A stretch of 64,000 bases of DNA from Solimonas marina (GTDB lineage Bacteria > Pseudomonadota > Gammaproteobacteria > Nevskiales > Nevskiaceae). Where the stretch lies: positions 1 to 64,000 of the forward strand of contig NZ_JAAVXB010000016.1 in NCBI RefSeq assembly GCF_012241385.1. Reading direction: 5' to 3'. Numbering within the stretch: position 1 is the stretch's first letter; every line of letters begins with the position of its first letter. Positions 61,455 through 64,000 of the stretch are shown one piece after another. A program made the translations under genes and the position numbers. The notes beneath the pieces are model-generated. The model ran no database searches. It was not told the DNA's origin and saw only the letters and a list, made by a program, of their open reading frames with translations.

Positions 61455-61490
61455 ACGGCCCCTGGCGTTTGGCAAGAATAAGGAGTTCGC

Positions 61491-62525
61491 ATGCAGTACC
61501 GCCCGCTCGGCCAGACCGGCCTGCAGGTCAGCGCCATCTGTCTCGGCACCATGACCTGGGGGGAACAGAACAGCGAAGCCGATGCGCACGGACAGCTCGA
61601 TCTGGCGCTCGCCGAAGGCATCAATTTCGTCGACACCGCGGAGATGTATCCGGTCGCGCCGCGTGCCGAGACCTACGGCCGCACCGAGGAATACATCGGC
61701 AGCTGGCTGGCGAAGACCGGCCGCCGCCAGGACATCGTGCTGGCCAGCAAGGTCATTGGTCCCGGTGCGTTCCCCTACATACGCGGCGGCCCGCGTCTCG
61801 ATCGCGCGTCGGTGATCGCCGCTTGCGAGGCCAGCCTGCAGCGTCTGCGCACCGACGTCATCGATCTGTATCAGGTGCATTGGCCGCAGCGTCCGGCAAA
61901 CTACTTCGGGCGCCTGAGCTATGACCGCGACGGCGGTGACGGCGGCGTGCCGATCGCCGAGACGCTGGGTGCGCTCGCCGAGCTGCAGCAGCAGGGCAAG
62001 ATTCGCCACATCGGCGTGTCGAACGAAACGCCCTGGGGCGTCGGCGAATATCTGCGCCTGCATCGCGACGAAGGGCTGCCGCGCATTGCCAGCATCCAGA
62101 ATCCATACAGCCTGCTGAACCGCAGCTTCGAGGTCGGCCTGGCCGAGGTGTCGCTGCGCGAGCAGGTCGGTCTGCTGGCGTATTCGCCGTTGGCGATGGG
62201 CGTGCTCAGCGGCAAGTATCTCGACGGCGCCAAGCCGGAAGGTTCGCGCATGGCGCTGTTCACCCGGTTCACGCGTTACAACGGCCCGCAGGCGGAACAG
62301 GCGGCGCGTGCCTATGTCGAGCTGGCGCGCGAGCACGGCCTCGATCCGGCGCAGATGGCGCTGGCTTTCGTCACCGAGCAGCCGTTCACGACCTCGACGA
62401 TCATCGGTGCGACGACGCTGGCGCAGCTGCGGCAGGACATCGCCAGCGCGGCGCTGCAGCTGCCGACGTCGGTGCTGCGCAGCCTCGAAAAGCTGCATCG
62501 CGAACACACCATTCCCTGCCCGTAG
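61491..62525 (+). CDS. Aldo/keto reductase (Tas-like)
   Basis: The 344-residue protein is a TIM-barrel NADP(H)-dependent reductase: QYRPLGQTGLQVSAICLGTM at the start, NFVDTAEMYPVAPRAETYGR near 45 with the catalytic Asp and Tyr, DIVLASKVIGPG near 82 with the catalytic Lys, YQVHWPQRPANYFG near 123 with the His, and TSTIIGATTLAQLRQDI near 305. The insertion after the Tyr and the long loop near 125 (YFGRLSYDRDGGDGG) match Tas-type proteins. Good ribosome site AAGGAG. Substrate unknown. Confidence 0.9.
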   Translation: MQYRPLGQTGLQVSAICLGTMTWGEQNSEADAHGQLDLALAEGINFVDTAEMYPVAPRAETYGRTEEYIGSWLAKTGRRQDIVLASKVIGPGAFPYIRGGPRLDRASVIAACEASLQRLRTDVIDLYQVHWPQRPANYFGRLSYDRDGGDGGVPIAETLGALAELQQQGKIRHIGVSNETPWGVGEYLRLHRDEGLPRIASIQNPYSLLNRSFEVGLAEVSLREQVGLLAYSPLAMGVLSGKYLDGAKPEGSRMALFTRFTRYNGPQAEQAARAYVELAREHGLDPAQMALAFVTEQPFTTSTIIGATTLAQLRQDIASAALQLPTSVLRSLEKLHREHTIPCP

Positions 62526-62666
62526 CGCCGGCGGTCTGGCCGGCGGCGCGAAAGCGCCGCCATTCAAGCGCTTGCGCAATCTTCCTGGCGTCGGCGCTTG
62601 ATGCAGCTGCGTGAGCGGCGTAGAAATGGAACCGGTGTCGTGCCTGCGGCGCCCGGGAGGTGAATC

Positions 62667-62972
62667 ATGGCGCAGTGGCTCAGTGAACTGGCCGTCGGTC
62701 GCTGGTTTGTAACGGACGGCGAGCCGTTCGAAATCGTCGGCATCGACGCCGACAGCGAAGTCGTTCTCGTGCAGCACTACGACGGCACGCTCGAGGATTT
62801 CGAATTCGATACCTGGGTGGCGCTTGCCGCACGGCCCTGCGCCGCGCCCGAAGATGTGTCCGGCGCCTTCGATTATGACCATGACGACGATCCGCAGGAC
62901 GAGCGTTCGTCGTCTAGCGCCGGACGCTGGCGCGATCCGCTCGATTTTCTCGATCTGCGCGACCGGACCTGA
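62667..62972 (+). CDS. DUF6763 family small protein
   Basis: The 101-residue protein (LSELAVGRWFVTDGEPFEIV, DSEVVLVQHYDGTLEDFEFD) is built of beta strands followed by an acidic disordered tail (DYDHDDDPQDERSSSS) and the closing helix DPLDFLDLRD. This matches a small family restricted mainly to gammaproteobacteria, annotated DUF6763. GGGAGGTG lies before ATG 62667. Function unknown. Confidence 0.8.
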   Translation: MAQWLSELAVGRWFVTDGEPFEIVGIDADSEVVLVQHYDGTLEDFEFDTWVALAARPCAAPEDVSGAFDYDHDDDPQDERSSSSAGRWRDPLDFLDLRDRT

Positions 62973-63097
62973 GCCCCGTGTATCGGTCGCGACAAGCCGG
63001 CTGCCGCGGCGCAATCAGCAGGAGTCGCCGATGTCGGCGACGGGTTTCAGCCCGCTGAATCGCGCGGTGCCGCAAGCCCACGACGAGGAGTTGCGAA

Positions 63098-63733
63098 ATG
63101 TTGCGAACATGGCGTACCCCACAGTTGCCCGCGGTCTTCAAGTACACACTCGATGACGGCCTGCCGATCCTGGTCCGACCGATCCGCGTCGATGACGCGC
63201 CACGCATCCAGCAGGGCTTTCAACGGCTGTCACAGCTCGCGCGGCGGCGGCGCTTCCCGAACGGCGATCCGGATCAGCTCTCGGAAGTGCAGCTCGCCAA
63301 GCTCGTACACATCGATCAGATCAATCACGCCGCTTGGGGCGCGGCGAATATCGAGAAGCCGGACGAGCCGGGCATCGGCCTCGCGCGCTATGTGCGTCTC
63401 AACGGCGAGCCGCAAGCTGCCGACGTGGCCATCACCATCCTCGACGAGTATCAGGGCCGCGGCGCCGGTTTCGTTCTGCAGGCCTGTTTGCATTTGACGG
63501 CGTGGCGCAACGGTATCCGCACGTTCTACTACGACGTCGCCAGTGACAACGATCGTGTGATTCGCCACCTGAAGCTGCTCGGCGCCACGCATGCCGGCCG
63601 CGCCGACAACATCGACCGGCTCGAGCTGCCGGTCTATCACCGTGCGCGCGACGTGCCGGACCGCAACGAGATCGGCCGCCGCTTCGCCGATGTGTTCGTG
63701 CGCCTGCAGCACAGCGAGGCGCTCGCGGCCTGA
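63098..63733 (+). CDS. GNAT-family N-acetyltransferase
   Basis: The 211-residue protein has a GNAT fold: FKYTLDDGLPILVRPIRVDD (strand 1), EPGIGLARYVRLNGEPQAAD (strand 3-4), VAITILDEYQGRGAGFVLQA (acetyl-CoA-binding Q/R-GxGx) near residue 108, and FYYDVASDNDRVIRHLKLLG near 146. Start ATG 63098 follows GAGGAG. The substrate is unknown; it may act on small molecules or proteins. Confidence 0.85.
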   Translation: MLRTWRTPQLPAVFKYTLDDGLPILVRPIRVDDAPRIQQGFQRLSQLARRRRFPNGDPDQLSEVQLAKLVHIDQINHAAWGAANIEKPDEPGIGLARYVRLNGEPQAADVAITILDEYQGRGAGFVLQACLHLTAWRNGIRTFYYDVASDNDRVIRHLKLLGATHAGRADNIDRLELPVYHRARDVPDRNEIGRRFADVFVRLQHSEALAA

Positions 63734-63895
63734 TCGTGCGCTCGGCAAGCCCGTAGGAAAATCTCATTGCGCGTGCGGCCTGGCGCCGGATGTCAAGCCG
63801 GCGCGCTGCGCACTTCGTTACCGTTTTCCTGACATGAGATCAGCGGCATTGTGCCCGCCGCATGGGCGTCTGCCGCCGGGAATCGGGGGATTGCC

Positions 63896-64000
63896 GTGCG
63901 TGAACGGGTGCTGTCGGGTGTGCTGTTGCTGCTGATTCTGCAGGGTTGCGGGTCGTCGAGTCCGGATTCCGCATCCGATGGCCGTGGCGGCGGCAGCGGG
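63896..64000 (+). CDS. Lipoprotein, partial (start only)
   Basis: GTG 63896 follows GGGGGA at seven to eight bases. The 35 codons seen encode a lipoprotein signal (VRERVLSGVLLLLILQGCGS, lipobox LQGC) and then a Ser/Asp/Gly-rich start of the mature protein (SSSPDSASDGRGGGSG). The gene runs off the end of the window, so its family cannot be named. Confidence 0.6.
   Translation, partial: MRERVLSGVLLLLILQGCGSSSPDSASDGRGGGSG

Noticed and set aside
60564..63014. 816-residue minus-strand frame opposite prkB, the aldo/keto reductase and the DUF6763 gene
   Set aside because: It spans three well supported genes on the other strand; typical third-position shadow in GC-rich DNA.
1..64000. CRISPR arrays, rRNA genes or riboswitches (including a TPP riboswitch near thiS/thiG)
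   Set aside because: No regularly spaced repeats, rRNA text or TPP-box text was recognised on reading both strands.

Overview
The window looks like a chromosomal segment of a GC-rich gammaproteobacterium. The block yggX-mutY-SRPBCC-asmA, the genes thiG/trmB/prkB, and an alkane hydroxylase cluster with DUF1302, DUF1329, RND and YCF48 partners all suggest the Nevskiales (Solimonas/Hydrocarboniphaga-like). This placement is an inference from gene content; no rRNA or marker phylogeny is available in the window.

Left part (1 to about 27.25 kb): accessory DNA ending at tRNA-Phe (27246-27321, minus strand), whose 3' end abuts a P4-type tyrosine integrase (25834-27072). From left to right it holds: the end of an integron cassette array (two attC sites, two unknown cassette genes); an AlpA / YfjI (DUF3987) / inovirus-Gp2-like replication module of AT-richer DNA; an IS5-family element with inverted repeats and a short target duplication; small cassette-like genes (CPCC, HNH); a secreted LprI-domain protein, a 40-residue hydrophobic peptide and a giant GloVer/chitobiase-repeat surface protein; an ICE-type recombination module (DUF932, YqaJ nuclease, metal-binding/RDF-like protein); and a defence block. 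The defence block contains a Gabija-like OLD nuclease plus UvrD helicase pair, then a cytosine-C5 methyltransferase convergent with a coupled pair encoding a GHKL/Hsp90-like ATPase and a protein of unknown function. That last three-gene set is the best candidate for a poorly described system.

Middle (27.3-46.1 kb): first core genes on the minus strand (yggX, mutY, SRPBCC protein and asmA in a tightly overlapping operon; then thiS and a CsbD-like gene), an alpha/beta hydrolase, and an AraC-type regulator divergent from a plus-strand hydrocarbon cluster. That cluster is AlkB fused to rubredoxin, a DUF1302 outer-membrane protein, a DUF1329 protein, an RND/MMPL exporter, a YCF48-like protein and a GMC alcohol dehydrogenase, closed by a strong terminator. 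AlkB would hydroxylate the alkane, the GMC enzyme would oxidise the alcohol, and the DUF1302/DUF1329/RND/YCF48 set probably moves hydrophobic substrate or lipid across the envelope.

Right (46.2-64 kb): a TPR protein; a three-gene operon of secreted proteins (PEGA/Sel1-like, DUF4105 lipoprotein, coiled-coil protein); a LuxR-type regulator broken by a frameshift; a second, intact LuxR regulator; small unknown genes; a 12-copy TCTGC tract; tRNA-Gly(CCC); then core genes thiG, a PaiB-like protein, trmB, prkB, an aldo/keto reductase, a DUF6763 protein, a GNAT acetyltransferase and the start of a lipoprotein gene. thiS and thiG lie about 26.6 kb apart on opposite strands, suggesting that the material between them was inserted into, or rearranged within, a core region.

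No rRNA, CRISPR array or complete prophage was seen. Many long antisense open frames in this GC-rich DNA are composition shadows and were left out.
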